Origin: ZC4RG30 sp039917615
GTDB taxonomy: Bacteria > Pseudomonadota > Gammaproteobacteria > Steroidobacterales > Steroidobacteraceae
NCBI GenBank assembly: GCA_039917615.1
Contig: JBDSJD010000035.1
Location: 1-64,000, forward strand
Reading direction: 5' to 3'
DNA: 64,000 nucleotides
Part shown: positions 54,231-62,922 of the stretch, piece by piece
Numbering within the stretch: position 1 is the stretch's first letter
Layout: each line of letters begins with the position of its first letter
Notes under the pieces: generated by a model
What the model was told of the DNA's origin: nothing
Seen by the model: the letters and a program-made list of their open reading frames with translations, nothing else
Databases searched by the model: none
Translations under genes and position numbers: made by a program

Positions 54231-55400
54231 TCAGTCCTGAACTGAGGAGAGCGCGGGCCAGGACTGCGAAACGCCGAGCAGGGCGCGGATCGCCGCGCCG
54301 TGTTCGTCCAGCAACGGGGCGGCACGCACCGCGTCAGCGCGCTGGCCATCGAACTGCACCGCCGGTCGCACAGCATGCGTGGCCTGATGTCGCCCGTCCA
54401 CCGGCACCATCAGCCCGAGATGTTGCACCTGAGGATCTTTCACGGCGGCATCCACGCGATTGATCGGGGCATAGGGTACATCGTTGGCGCCCAGCCGCTG
54501 CTCCCAGTGCGCCGCCGGCTGCTGCGAAAACAGGCGGTCGAGCTCCCGGCCCAGCGCGTCGTAATTTTCGATGCGCAGCAGTCGCGTCGCGAATCTCGCA
54601 TCGGTGGCAAGACCAGGCGCATCGAGCGCCGCCAGCAGTCCGGTCCAGAATTTTTCCAGGGACGAAAGATGGATCGCGATGAGACCGCCATCACCGGTAC
54701 GCAGGATATGGGCCTGCGCCAGACGCGGCCGGTCCTGCGAGCGCGGCACGGTACCCAGCGCGAAATACGCGGCGTAAGGCTCGACGGTGAAATGCGCCAT
54801 CGCCTCCAGCATCGACACCTCGACGACTCGACCACGACCCGTGCGGCCACGATCAAACAGCGCTCCCAGCACGCCATAGGACGCATAGATGCCGGTAATC
54901 GCATCGGCAAGCGCGGGGCCGAGAAACCGCGGCCGCTCTTCATCGACCACCACGCTGAGAAATCCCGACAACGCCTGCGCCACCGAGTCGTAGCTTGGCC
55001 GGTCTACATAAGGACCGTCGCCACCGAAGCCACTGATCGAGCAGTACACGAGCTTGGGGTTCAGCTCCTGCAGCCGTTTCGCGCCTGCGCCGAGACGGTC
55101 GGCGGTGCCAGGCCGGAAGTTCTGGATGAAGACATCCGCCTCTGCAATCAAGGTGTCGAAGATCACCCGATCGCCTGCCTGCTTCAGGTCCAGCGCCAGG
55201 CTTCGCTTGTTGCGGTTGTAGGCCTGGAAATGCGGCGAGTAGTTGCCGCCCTGATAGGCGCGATAGGGATCGCCGTCCGGGCTTTCGACCTTGATCACAT
55301 CTGCGCCCAGGTCGGCGAGCATCATGCCGGTGCAGGGTCCGGTGATGAAAGTGCCCTGCTCGACGATCTTCACGCCCTTGAGCACATCCAGACCTTTCAT
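54231..55400 (-). CDS. CaiB/BaiF-family CoA-transferase
   Basis: 389 residues with the class III fold: VEQGTFITGPCTGMMLADLG at the N-terminus, KVESPDGD and NRNKRSLALDL. The catalytic aspartate is Asp166 in GPALADAITG. It moves CoA between carboxylic acids, activating a pathway acid. Its start overlaps the stop of the citryl-CoA lyase gene (ATGA), so the two enzymes probably act in sequence. Confidence 0.92.
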   Translation of the reverse strand: MKGLDVLKGVKIVEQGTFITGPCTGMMLADLGADVIKVESPDGDPYRAYQGGNYSPHFQAYNRNKRSLALDLKQAGDRVIFDTLIAEADVFIQNFRPGTADRLGAGAKRLQELNPKLVYCSISGFGGDGPYVDRPSYDSVAQALSGFLSVVVDEERPRFLGPALADAITGIYASYGVLGALFDRGRTGRGRVVEVSMLEAMAHFTVEPYAAYFALGTVPRSQDRPRLAQAHILRTGDGGLIAIHLSSLEKFWTGLLAALDAPGLATDARFATRLLRIENYDALGRELDRLFSQQPAAHWEQRLGANDVPYAPINRVDAAVKDPQVQHLGLMVPVDGRHQATHAVRPAVQFDGQRADAVRAAPLLDEHGAAIRALLGVSQSWPALSSVQD

Positions 55401-56203
55401 GTATCTCCCCGCACGAAACCCGGCGGCAGCGGACCGTCGTAATCGATCGCCTGCGCCGCCGCATGTGACAACACGAAGCCGATCGGCTTCGTCTGCTCCT
55501 CCAGCAGATGGGCGACGAGACTTGCAGTACGCGCCAGCAATGGCACGCCCTTCAACGCGCCGAGCGGAAAGCCCGCATCCAGCAGCACCGCCGGTATCGC
55601 AGCCGACACATTCATCACCAGCGCCTTGCCGGTGAGTTCCGGCAGTAGTGCTTCAACCTGCTTCGCTGCGCGGCGGTGCGCGTCCGGCAGGCCCGCCTCC
55701 GTGGCAACCGCGAACAACCGTGTGGCGCGTGGATCCTCACCCTTGTGCAATGGGTGGCCGTAGCCAGGCACCGGCTTGCGCGCGGAACGCAGCTCAGTGA
55801 CAGCGGCGGCGGCGGCCGTCTTGAGATCAGACCCGCTGCTGCGCGCAACCACATCGGCGAGCAGCCCGCCTGCATCCTGCGCTGCGCCGAGGATCACCGA
55901 GCCGCAACCCAGCAACCCCGCGGCCACGGCGCCCTGCAGTGCTTCCGGCGCTGCGGCATAGGTCATGCGGCTGGCCTGCACGCTGGGCACCAGGCCGTGT
56001 TCGGCGATCGCCACCAGCGTGGCATCGAGCACGCGTCGCTGGGCTGGCTGCGGGAGTTCGCCCGACAGCAGAAACCACAGATAGTCGGTGAAGCTGACCT
56101 GGCCGATCAGATCGCGGCACAGGTCCTTGCCGCGGACGACAATAGTGTCGGCATTGGATGTGGAAAGCGCGGAGCTGCGATGCTCCTGGCGACCGATCTT
56201 CAT
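55397..56203 (-). CDS. Citryl-CoA lyase-like (citrate synthase family) enzyme
   Basis: 268 residues, much shorter than citrate synthase (~430) and equal to the single-domain citryl-CoA lyase group. The active-site histidine is in PGYGHPLHKGEDPRA (His150). The mature start KIGRQEHRSSALSTSNADTI and VVRGKDLCRDLIG are family marks. It would cleave a citryl-CoA-like thioester to acetyl-CoA and an oxo-acid. First gene of the operon; the CoA-transferase next to it could make its substrate. Confidence 0.87.
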   Translation of the reverse strand: MKIGRQEHRSSALSTSNADTIVVRGKDLCRDLIGQVSFTDYLWFLLSGELPQPAQRRVLDATLVAIAEHGLVPSVQASRMTYAAAPEALQGAVAAGLLGCGSVILGAAQDAGGLLADVVARSSGSDLKTAAAAAVTELRSARKPVPGYGHPLHKGEDPRATRLFAVATEAGLPDAHRRAAKQVEALLPELTGKALVMNVSAAIPAVLLDAGFPLGALKGVPLLARTASLVAHLLEEQTKPIGFVLSHAAAQAIDYDGPLPPGFVRGDT

Positions 56204-56292
56204 TGCCTGCTGGGCCCCCTGAAACAGAATTCGTTATTAAGACGCTATGGTCAAACGAATATCCTGATGAATGAAAAGCTGGAAGAGCCGCG

Positions 56293-56312
56293 CCGTGAGT
56301 CGTTACTCACGG
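56293..56312. promoter_or_regulatory. Perfect inverted repeat upstream of the 10-gene operon
   Basis: CCGTGAGT (56293-56300), CGTT, ACTCACGG (56305-56312): eight-pair perfect stem, 90 bp upstream of the first ATG and 130 bp downstream of the other operon's last stop. No T-run, so an operator or weak terminator. Nothing else is evident in the 238-bp gap. Confidence 0.4.
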
Positions 56313-56441
56313 ACCTGCACCAGCGTAGCCGCGACGTGAAGGCCGGACCGGACGGCCTGCGGTACGTCGCAACCGATGAGGAACAGGGGCGATCCTGCGG
56401 ATTGAGCCGGACGATTGAATCCGCAACGCGAAGATACGACG

Positions 56442-57266
56442 CTACTTCTCCGCAGTCGTGGGCTTGAAGAACGGCTCCCCGAAGTCGTCCTTCAAATCAA
56501 TCATGTACTGGTTCTCATCCTGGCAGATGTATTCGCTGAGGCTCTCGCCGGGCGTCCACCTGATCTCCCACGTCGCGGTCCAGGGCCGCTCGTAGGCCCC
56601 CAGATCATCAATAGTCACCTCGTAGCGCAGCGTGCCCTTGTTGGGGCGCGTAATGCGCTCGATCGTGTGCAGCTTGTCGGTGTGGAAGTAGCCGTCGAAC
56701 ATCAGATAGGTGCGCTCGTTGAACCCCACGCTGTCGATAACCAGCGTGTCACCCTCCCACTTCCCCACGGAGTGCCCCATGTAGGTCGGCGTCAGGTCCT
56801 TCGGATGTGGCCGGCCGTCCATGAAGATCTCGCGCCAGATATGCGCGCCGCCCTCGAAGATCACGATGATCCGCTTCGGCTGCTGGATGAATTGCGCCGG
56901 ATACGGCGTGCCGAAGGCGCGCGGGATTCCGGGCGGCAGGCAGAAACCCTGCGGGTCGTAGGCGTTCCTGGTCTTGGTCGAATAGGCGTTCATCGCCTTG
57001 GTCCAGGGCAGGTACGGAATGGCGTCTGGCGTGGACTGTCCGGTTTTCTGGTCGATCACGCGCTTGCTGAGGTTCGTGACGTAGGGAAGGCTCCAGATCC
57101 CGTCGCCGCCCAGGTCCACCGTGCCATCGGCCAGGCGTGGCGTCGGCTCAGGCGGCGCTGCTGGCCTGGGTGCCGGAGCGGCGGCGTGCACTGGCGCAAG
57201 CATCAGCATCGCAGCGACGGCAACAATGGCAGGCGCTGCCGCCCGCAATGTGTCCCTCAATTTCAT
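56442..57266 (-). CDS. Secreted protein of unknown function, paralogue of the gene at 48734
   Basis: 274 residues from an ATG at 57266 overlapping the DUF6152 stop (ATGA). Signal peptide (IVAVAAMLMLAPVHAAA), a Pro-rich linker, then the C-P-x-G and W-E-G-D-T-L-V domain (FCLPPG, GRPHPKDLTPTYMGHSVGKW-EGDTLVIDSVGF, HTDKLHTIERI, DLGAYERPW). It is the shorter cousin of the 525-residue protein. Function unknown. Confidence 0.75.
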   Translation of the reverse strand: MKLRDTLRAAAPAIVAVAAMLMLAPVHAAAPAPRPAAPPEPTPRLADGTVDLGGDGIWSLPYVTNLSKRVIDQKTGQSTPDAIPYLPWTKAMNAYSTKTRNAYDPQGFCLPPGIPRAFGTPYPAQFIQQPKRIIVIFEGGAHIWREIFMDGRPHPKDLTPTYMGHSVGKWEGDTLVIDSVGFNERTYLMFDGYFHTDKLHTIERITRPNKGTLRYEVTIDDLGAYERPWTATWEIRWTPGESLSEYICQDENQYMIDLKDDFGEPFFKPTTAEK

Positions 57267-57673
57267 TTCGCGCCCGCCGCAGCGTCGTCGTCGTTGGTGC
57301 CATTGAACAGACGCTTGCCACCTGCCAGCGTGACATTCGAGGCATTCGCCTTGTAGCTGTTGTCGCGCGCCCGCGAACCTTCGACCGTGACGGCGTCGCC
57401 GATCTTCAGCGTTTCGCGCGTCCAGCCGCGGCGCGCCAGACCGTTCGGACTGCCGAGTTCAAACGCCCAGTTGTGCGTCGCGCCCTTCTCGTCCTGCACA
57501 TCGATGTAGAAGTATGTGTGCGGGTTGCGCCATTGGACCTTCGTGATCGTACCCGTCAGCTTGACGGGTTTCTCCGAGTTGAATTCAGCGGCGAACGAGT
57601 GATGGGCGTGAACCGGTATCGCGAGCAACCCCGCGATTGATAGCGCGGCCACGGCCGCCAGAGAGGTCTTCAT
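57263..57673 (-). CDS. DUF6152 secreted protein (second copy)
   Basis: 136 residues from an ATG at 57673. Signal peptide, then AHHSFAAEF at the mature N-terminus and KLTGTITKVQWRNPHTYFYI-DV, the classic DUF6152 core. More typical of the family than the copy at 48240. Translationally coupled to the secreted unknown that follows. Confidence 0.85.
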   Translation of the reverse strand: MKTSLAAVAALSIAGLLAIPVHAHHSFAAEFNSEKPVKLTGTITKVQWRNPHTYFYIDVQDEKGATHNWAFELGSPNGLARRGWTRETLKIGDAVTVEGSRARDNSYKANASNVTLAGGKRLFNGTNDDDAAAGAK

Positions 57674-57703
57674 GTTGCGGATCTCCTGCATCAAAGCCAG
57701 AGG

Positions 57704-58108
57704 TCATTGCAGAGTGACTGTGAATTTGCCGTTCTCGGCGCCAAACGTGTACGTACCGCTGTAGCGGCGCTTGTTCCATGAGCCGAGATTTTCGAGCTTG
57801 CCCGTGGCAACCCATCGCGCCGGCGTGCCTGACGCACTGGGCATGTCGGCCTCCAGCACCAGTGTCCACTTTTCGTAGTCGATGTCGGCGCGCTTGGCCT
57901 GAGCGGCCTTCGGACCGGGATTGATGACAGCCACGATCTTGCTGTCCTGCCAGTCCATGCTCAGCACGAGCCGGCGCTGATCTTTGTCGCCCGGGCCCCA
58001 ATAGCCCACCCAGCTGCCCTTAGCGGGATGGCCGACCTGGGCCGACGCCGACCCCAGGACGCAGATCCACCCTGCCATGACGATTGCTGCAATGCGCGAA
58101 ACTCGCAT
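57704..58108 (-). CDS. Small secreted beta-rich protein of unknown function
   Basis: 134 residues from an ATG at 58108. Signal peptide ends at GSASAQ. The rest is beta-rich (KGSWVGYWGP, RRLVLSMDW, KWTLVLEADM, RRYSGTYTFGAENGKFTVTL), like a small barrel. The GSWVGYWG start recalls the repeat motif of the protein at 43885, but this is weak. First gene of the three-gene DUF6152 operon. Confidence 0.7.
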   Translation of the reverse strand: MRVSRIAAIVMAGWICVLGSASAQVGHPAKGSWVGYWGPGDKDQRRLVLSMDWQDSKIVAVINPGPKAAQAKRADIDYEKWTLVLEADMPSASGTPARWVATGKLENLGSWNKRRYSGTYTFGAENGKFTVTLQ

Positions 58109-58294
58109 GCCTTACCCCCGGTTCCCTCTGGTGTTCCAAGCCGACCGCCGCCTGCGGCCTGGCAGCGTCACCGTTCGGCTTTTGTCTTGATGGTGCGAAC
58201 CAACTACTCCCCGCAAACTAACACGGTACCGGCGCGCGGGGGAAGCTGGGGGGCGAGGAGGCCTCGCATCGAGCCACGAGAATAAATCCGCGTC

Positions 58295-59092
58295 TTATGA
58301 ATCGTGAATGTACGCCCCTTGAGAGACGGGTCTTGCTGCACCGTGGCGGCCCGTGAGGTGCACCAGCAATCCCAGGATACCCATCACCCAGACGATCACC
58401 GGGCTCGACGGCAGGTCGGTGACCAGCGAAACCCCGAGGCCCGCCACATAACTGCCGATCGCGAGCGCATAACCGATGAGGAGCTGTCGCTTCGGCGCAT
58501 GACGGGAGGTTGCCACCGCGGGCACGATGAGGCTGGTGAACACCAGGTACACGCCCACCAGTTGCACCGACGCCGTCACGACGATCGCGAACAACACATA
58601 GAAGCCGATGCGCCCGATGCGGTCGCGCACCAGGAACCACACCAGCGCGAAGATTGCGGTCAACACTGCGGTACGGATCAACTGCGCAGTCGACACCCAC
58701 AGGATTTGCCCCGCAAGCAAATCCTTGAGATTCTCACCGCCATGCGGATTGTTGGCCAACAACAATATCTGCGCGGTGGAGGCAAGCACGAACAGGATGC
58801 CGATCAGCGCCTCCTGCACTTCGGGCCGCTTACGTTCAGTCCAGGTGAGCAGCAATGCGCCGGCCAGCGCTGCGGCGCCAGCCGCCGCCTGCGCGCCCCA
58901 CCCTTCGATCGGTAGATCAAAGCTGTTGGCCGCGATGACGCCCAGGCCCGCCACCTGCGCGATGGCCAGATCAATGAACACGATGCCGCGGGACAGCACC
59001 TGTTGCCCCAACGGCACGTGTGAGATGGCCACCAGGCAGCCCGCGATGAGTGCGGGTAACAAGATGCTGAAGTCGGTGAACATGTTGTTCAT
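58295..59092 (-). CDS. Zinc/manganese ABC transporter permease (ZnuB/MntB-type)
   Basis: 265 residues with about eight membrane helices. ISHVPLGQQVLSRGIVFIDLAIAQVAGLGV is the typical N-terminal segment. Its start overlaps the binding-protein stop (ATGA). The ATPase that must power it is not encoded here. The downstream 186 bp up to the next gene hold nothing I can assign. Confidence 0.88.
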   Translation of the reverse strand: MNNMFTDFSILLPALIAGCLVAISHVPLGQQVLSRGIVFIDLAIAQVAGLGVIAANSFDLPIEGWGAQAAAGAAALAGALLLTWTERKRPEVQEALIGILFVLASTAQILLLANNPHGGENLKDLLAGQILWVSTAQLIRTAVLTAIFALVWFLVRDRIGRIGFYVLFAIVVTASVQLVGVYLVFTSLIVPAVATSRHAPKRQLLIGYALAIGSYVAGLGVSLVTDLPSSPVIVWVMGILGLLVHLTGRHGAARPVSQGAYIHDS

Positions 59093-59988
59093 CTTGCCGC
59101 CAGCAGCTTGTTGATCGTGTCGTCAAATAATCCGAACAGGTCCTTGGCGGCGGGTGAGCCGCCCACCGAGAATGGCAGCACTACCGCCGGCGCGTGTACG
59201 CGCTGGGACAACCAGTTCGCCGCCTTAGGGTCGTTGTAGGCGTTGAGCAGGATCAACTTCGGTGGTGCACTCGTGAGTTTCCCGACAAGCGTGCCGAGAT
59301 ACGCCGCGGTCGGCGGCACGCCCGGCTTGGGTTCGATGGACGCCTCTTCGATGAGCCCAAGCCAGTGGCATAGATAAACTTGGTCGCGATGCATGATTAC
59401 GACTTGTGCGCCCTTGAGCGGCGCACTCTTCGCCTCCCAACGTTTGATGGCTTCCCCCCACCGGGCGTCGAAGTCCCGGGCTCGCGCCGCGTAGAACGCC
59501 GCTTGCGCGGGTTCGAGCTGCGCGAGTCGCGCGGTGAGCGCATGGGCGACCGCCGCGATGTTGTGGGGATCGAGCTGCACGTGCGGGTTGCCCTGCGAAT
59601 GGATATCGCCCAATGAGCGGTCCAGCCTTGATGGCACCTCCAACAATCGCAGCGCGGAGGCCGCCTCAAAATATCCCGGCGAACCCGGCCGAATGCGAGA
59701 GTTGCCGGATTCCTGGATGAGCACCGGCAGCCAGCCGATCTCGAGCTCGGCACCGGTGGCTACCACGAGATCCGCGCTGCGTGCGCGTGCCACGAGGCTC
59801 GGTTTTGCTTCAACGCGATGTACGTCTTGCAGCGCGGTGGTGGCGACATACACATTGACACGCTCGCCGCCCAACTCGGTGGTGAGGGCGCCCCAATCGG
59901 GCGTCGTGGCGAGAACCTTGAGTGCCGCGTTGGCGGGCGCGATACCCGCCATCAGCAACATGGCTAACAATGAGATGGAGGTCTTCAT
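59089..59988 (-). CDS. Zinc/manganese ABC transporter substrate-binding protein (ZnuA-type)
   Basis: 299 residues from an ATG at 59988, with signal peptide (ISLLAMLLMAGIAPANAA). A C-clamp fold with probable metal ligands in QDVHRVEAKPS, QGNPHVQLDPHN, VIMHRDQVYLCHW and a late aspartate in NAYNDPKA. It lacks the long His-rich loop of ZnuA, as in manganese or mixed-metal binders. The GATE zinc specificity is not certain. Starts 11 bp after the porin stop. Confidence 0.87.
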   Translation of the reverse strand: MKTSISLLAMLLMAGIAPANAALKVLATTPDWGALTTELGGERVNVYVATTALQDVHRVEAKPSLVARARSADLVVATGAELEIGWLPVLIQESGNSRIRPGSPGYFEAASALRLLEVPSRLDRSLGDIHSQGNPHVQLDPHNIAAVAHALTARLAQLEPAQAAFYAARARDFDARWGEAIKRWEAKSAPLKGAQVVIMHRDQVYLCHWLGLIEEASIEPKPGVPPTAAYLGTLVGKLTSAPPKLILLNAYNDPKAANWLSQRVHAPAVVLPFSVGGSPAAKDLFGLFDDTINKLLAAR

Positions 59989-59998
59989 GGCGTGATTC

Positions 59999-61357
59999 CT
60001 AGTATTTGTGCGCGCCGTGCGCGCCAATGCCGTAGATGTATTGCAGCCGCAGGATGCGATCGCGGTCGTCGTCGTCGCGCGCATCGTCCCAGTCGTATTG
60101 CACCCTCAAGCGGGAAAACTCACTCGGGTTCCAGTCGAGCATCAGCGACAGGCGGTCGGGGTTTGAGCTCAGCAGGCCGGCCGGAGCCAGTGTGTATCGC
60201 GGTGTCCCGGAATCGAGCGAGTCGTAGCGCGCGCCAACACGCCAACGCGGTGCGAATTGGTAGACGCTCTGCAGGTACCAGCCCGATTGGGTACTGCGAT
60301 AGTCGTTGGCCAGCAGCACGGCTGTCCCGGCAATGTCGCCGGTCTCGTGACGGCGCATGTATTCGCCCTGCACTTTGAGCTGCCGCCGCGGCGTTGGCGC
60401 CCACTTGAACACGGCGTCCACGACCACCGTGCGCGAATCACCAGTGAAGGTTTCAAACAGTGGCTGGCCCGCAGCGTCGACAATTCCGCCTTCGCGATCT
60501 TCCGCGTGCTGGTTGAGCCACGACACACCGGAGCGCCAGCTCGTGTAGTCGCCGATGTCGCCACCCACATGCGCAAACAACGCGGCGCCGTTAAGTCCAT
60601 TGCGCGCGCGCCGTGTCGACGGGAAGCCCTCGCCATTCCCCGCCTCCCCACCGAGCTCGACAAACAGGTTGGTTGGCGCAAGCCACTTTACCTGCACGCC
60701 ATTCTGCTTGAACTGTCCACCAAACAAGGCTTGATAGACCAGCGGCTGATCGACGAAGTCCCAGGCATGGGCGTGCACTTCGTTGAGGTAACCAAAGCCT
60801 GAGAAGAAACGGCCCAGCTTGCCGGTGAAACCATCCGGCAATGCCGAGGTGCGGACGAATGCTTCCTCCACCCCGATCTCGTCTTCGCCGGTGATCGCTG
60901 CGGTCATCTGCCCTGTGAAATACGGATCGATGCTGGCGCTGAACGTAAGCTCGGATTCACCGAGATTGAAGCTGCGCCCACCGGGCCCGACTTCCCCACC
61001 GTTAGACTGAAAACCGGCGATGTTCCAGTCGTCCGGATTGCGCGAGGTGCTGGTGTAACTGCCGCCGAGGATCAGCGAGATCGCCGGGTTGAACGCGGAC
61101 GCGCCTCCGCCGAGCCGTGCCGCGGGAGCTTCTGGTGGCGGCGATTCGATCGCTGCCACCAGCGCTTTACCGTCGGCCGCGACAACCTGGGCCTCGAGTT
61201 GCTGGATGCGCGATTCGAGTGCCTCGACTCGCGCGCTGTACTCACTTTTCATCGCCTGCAGTTCTGCGCGAAGCGAGCCGACATCGTCGGCTGCGGGCGC
61301 GGCCACGGGCAATGTGCCAAGCAGCAAGGCTGCCGCCACGGGTCTGAATCTATGCAT
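59999..61357 (-). CDS. Outer-membrane porin of the metal-uptake operon
   Basis: 452 residues with a strong GAGGAG ribosome site. Signal peptide (VAAALLLGTLPVAAPAAD), a short coiled coil (SLRAELQAMKSEYSARVEAL, on to LEAQV) and then an all-beta barrel with alternating strands and a terminal YIYGIGAHGAHKY. An N-terminal trimerising coiled coil followed by a barrel is typical of OprP/OprO- or metal-linked porins. Position suggests it passes metal across the outer membrane. Confidence 0.82.
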   Translation of the reverse strand: MHRFRPVAAALLLGTLPVAAPAADDVGSLRAELQAMKSEYSARVEALESRIQQLEAQVVAADGKALVAAIESPPPEAPAARLGGGASAFNPAISLILGGSYTSTSRNPDDWNIAGFQSNGGEVGPGGRSFNLGESELTFSASIDPYFTGQMTAAITGEDEIGVEEAFVRTSALPDGFTGKLGRFFSGFGYLNEVHAHAWDFVDQPLVYQALFGGQFKQNGVQVKWLAPTNLFVELGGEAGNGEGFPSTRRARNGLNGAALFAHVGGDIGDYTSWRSGVSWLNQHAEDREGGIVDAAGQPLFETFTGDSRTVVVDAVFKWAPTPRRQLKVQGEYMRRHETGDIAGTAVLLANDYRSTQSGWYLQSVYQFAPRWRVGARYDSLDSGTPRYTLAPAGLLSSNPDRLSLMLDWNPSEFSRLRVQYDWDDARDDDDRDRILRLQYIYGIGAHGAHKY

Positions 61358-61419
61358 GGACTGTCTCCTCTGGAACTAACAAGCACGCGGCGCAGAGCGT
61401 CGGCGTGATTACTTGCTGA

Positions 61420-61791
61420 TCAGAGCGAGACGGGTGGAGCGCGAGAGCGGAATGCCGAGAAGGGCCGTTGCGGGGCATGAGAGATCGCGACGCATTCGAG
61501 CGCGTGATCGGGGGAAACACGGACCGCCAGGACCGGGGTGAGCGCATCGCCCACCATGTTCTGAATGGGTGCGAATGAAAGGCATTGGCCGCAGACCTGC
61601 TGTTGAGTCTGGACGGAATGCGGGTCTGATTTGAGATGGGTGCTGGCGTGCGCCACCATGCCGAGCTGGGCGAACAACAGCGCCAGCGACAGCACATGCA
61701 CGAACCAACGGCGAGGGTGTCGAATCAGAAGGCCTCCGCGGGTGAGTATTCCCGCTGCTCCGGCAATAAACAAGCTCGGCGATTCGCGCAA
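61420..61791 (-). CDS. DUF2946-like small secreted protein at the head of the zinc operon
   Basis: Up to 123 residues. The frame starts at a TTG at 61791; no ATG fits, and GGAGG before CTG/ATT at about 61730 could mark a later non-standard start. After a hydrophobic leader (FVHVLSLALLFAQLGMVAHA) it has H-x-x-x-x-D...CGQCLSF, the Cys/His pattern of DUF2946 proteins, which often sit in metal-transport operons. It may bind metal. Separated from the porin by 62 bp. Confidence 0.55.
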   Translation of the reverse strand: MRESPSLFIAGAAGILTRGGLLIRHPRRWFVHVLSLALLFAQLGMVAHASTHLKSDPHSVQTQQQVCGQCLSFAPIQNMVGDALTPVLAVRVSPDHALECVAISHAPQRPFSAFRSRAPPVSL

Positions 61792-61816
61792 CGAATATAC
61801 GGCATATAACGTCGTT
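61790..61816. promoter_or_regulatory. AT-rich inverted repeat at the zinc-operon start, possible Zur site
   Basis: AACGA (61790-61794) and TCGTT (61812-61816) flank ATATAC-GGCA-TATAAC-like half-sites. The GTTATAT/TATATTC core resembles Zur boxes but is imperfect. Confidence 0.3.
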
Positions 61817-61907
61817 GTTCGAAAACTTAGTTGTCCCCGACCCTGTAACTTTTCCCGCGCTTCCGTGTCTAAGCTAGCAGTACCAACTGCTTCCAGAGGA
61901 GACAGGG

Positions 61908-62234
61908 ATGTTCAGCAAAAAACATTTCGTAATTGGCTTGATTACCGCCGCCGCGGCTCTCGTGCAGGCCCCCGCCTACACTGCCGATGCCGCAAAGGAT
62001 CCGAAGTCCGGCAAGGCCTGCGTAACTCTTATTTCATCCGAACACACGTCTACGGGCCGGGTGCAGATGAATTACCGCAACACTTGCGCCACTGCATTTG
62101 AGATCAAGATCCAGGCAGGTGAAAACGTGCGGAAAAAAGGCATCGAGGCGGGATCAGCCGAGAAGCCCTCCAAGGCGGCTGTTCTCTGCACGTCTGACGA
62201 TCGCTGCGAAGTTGCCAAGTGGCTGTACGAATAG
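61908..62234 (+). CDS. Small secreted Cys-containing protein of unknown function
   Basis: 108 residues from an ATG at 61908 with a GAGGAGAC site identical in style to that of the porin. Signal peptide (FVIGLITAAAALVQAPAYTA). The mature part has four cysteines in ACVTL, NTCATAF and VLCTSDDRC, which could form two disulfides. No family recognised. Divergent from the zinc operon with a shared ~116-bp promoter region. Confidence 0.7.
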   Translation: MFSKKHFVIGLITAAAALVQAPAYTADAAKDPKSGKACVTLISSEHTSTGRVQMNYRNTCATAFEIKIQAGENVRKKGIEAGSAEKPSKAAVLCTSDDRCEVAKWLYE

Positions 62235-62276
62235 CGCAATATTCGACTGACTGTCCGCTCCTTACTTGGCGGCGGT

Positions 62277-62861
62277 CTACGGCATGCGCACAACGAGCGG
62301 GTGTTCGTTCGGTTTGAAATTCGTCCGACCGACTTCGACTTCTTCCGGCCGCGGCTTGCCGTCCATCTCGAGGACAAAACGCACCAACCGCGGATTTCCC
62401 TTTAGCTCGAAGTTGACCCCGTCGACGTCATCGTCGGTCGCCGTGGCGAACCGGATCACCTGCTCGGTTTCCTGTTCGATCTTGTCCTCTTCCTTCGAGA
62501 CGACGACTGCCGTCCGTCCGCGGGTTCGGCCGACGACTTTGCCACGCGGGCCGCGGACCACTCGCCCTGGACGCCCAGGGGCAACGACCTTGCGTTCGGT
62601 GTCGACGTCGACGCGTTTCATTGATTTGATTTCGCCGCCCTCGACCACGATCCGGCCGGTGAACCGGTGCTCGGCGCCGAAGGTCATCCAGCGCAGCTTC
62701 CAGGTGTCGCCGTCTTTCCAGATGAAGTAGCCGAGCGCCTTTCCATCAGAGAACTTGGGCTGACCCTGGATTCGTTCGACCAGGATGTCGGCCTTCAGCG
62801 TCGACGCCATCGACAAGAGCGCGATGAAAGTGACCAGCGTGATTCTTAGTTTGATGCGCAT
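62277..62861 (-). CDS. Secreted Arg/Glu-rich protein of unknown function
   Basis: 194 residues with a signal peptide (ITLVTFIALLSMASTLKA). The early part has a beta pattern (GYFIWKDGDTWKLRWMTFGA). It is followed by a highly charged repeat (PGRPGRVVRGPRGKVVGRTR and then EEDKIEQETEQVIR) and a final beta hairpin. The charged linker is unlike its neighbours. No family recognised. Confidence 0.65.
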   Translation of the reverse strand: MRIKLRITLVTFIALLSMASTLKADILVERIQGQPKFSDGKALGYFIWKDGDTWKLRWMTFGAEHRFTGRIVVEGGEIKSMKRVDVDTERKVVAPGRPGRVVRGPRGKVVGRTRGRTAVVVSKEEDKIEQETEQVIRFATATDDDVDGVNFELKGNPRLVRFVLEMDGKPRPEEVEVGRTNFKPNEHPLVVRMP

Positions 62862-62922
62862 GCCTCATGCTAACGCTGCATGGTGGAGTGGGCAAGCAAG
62901 CACCGCTAATCCTTGCTTGAAC

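Noticed and set aside
44998..56203. Reading the 45-56 kb cluster as a named pathway such as protocatechuate or itaconate breakdown
   Set aside because: Key enzymes of those pathways (for example muconate cycloisomerase, 3-oxoadipate enzymes, itaconyl-CoA hydratase) are absent here.
55676..56467. 263-codon + strand frame opposite the citryl-CoA lyase gene
   Set aside because: It is antisense to a well-supported gene; the Arg/His/Gln-rich translation has no domain features.
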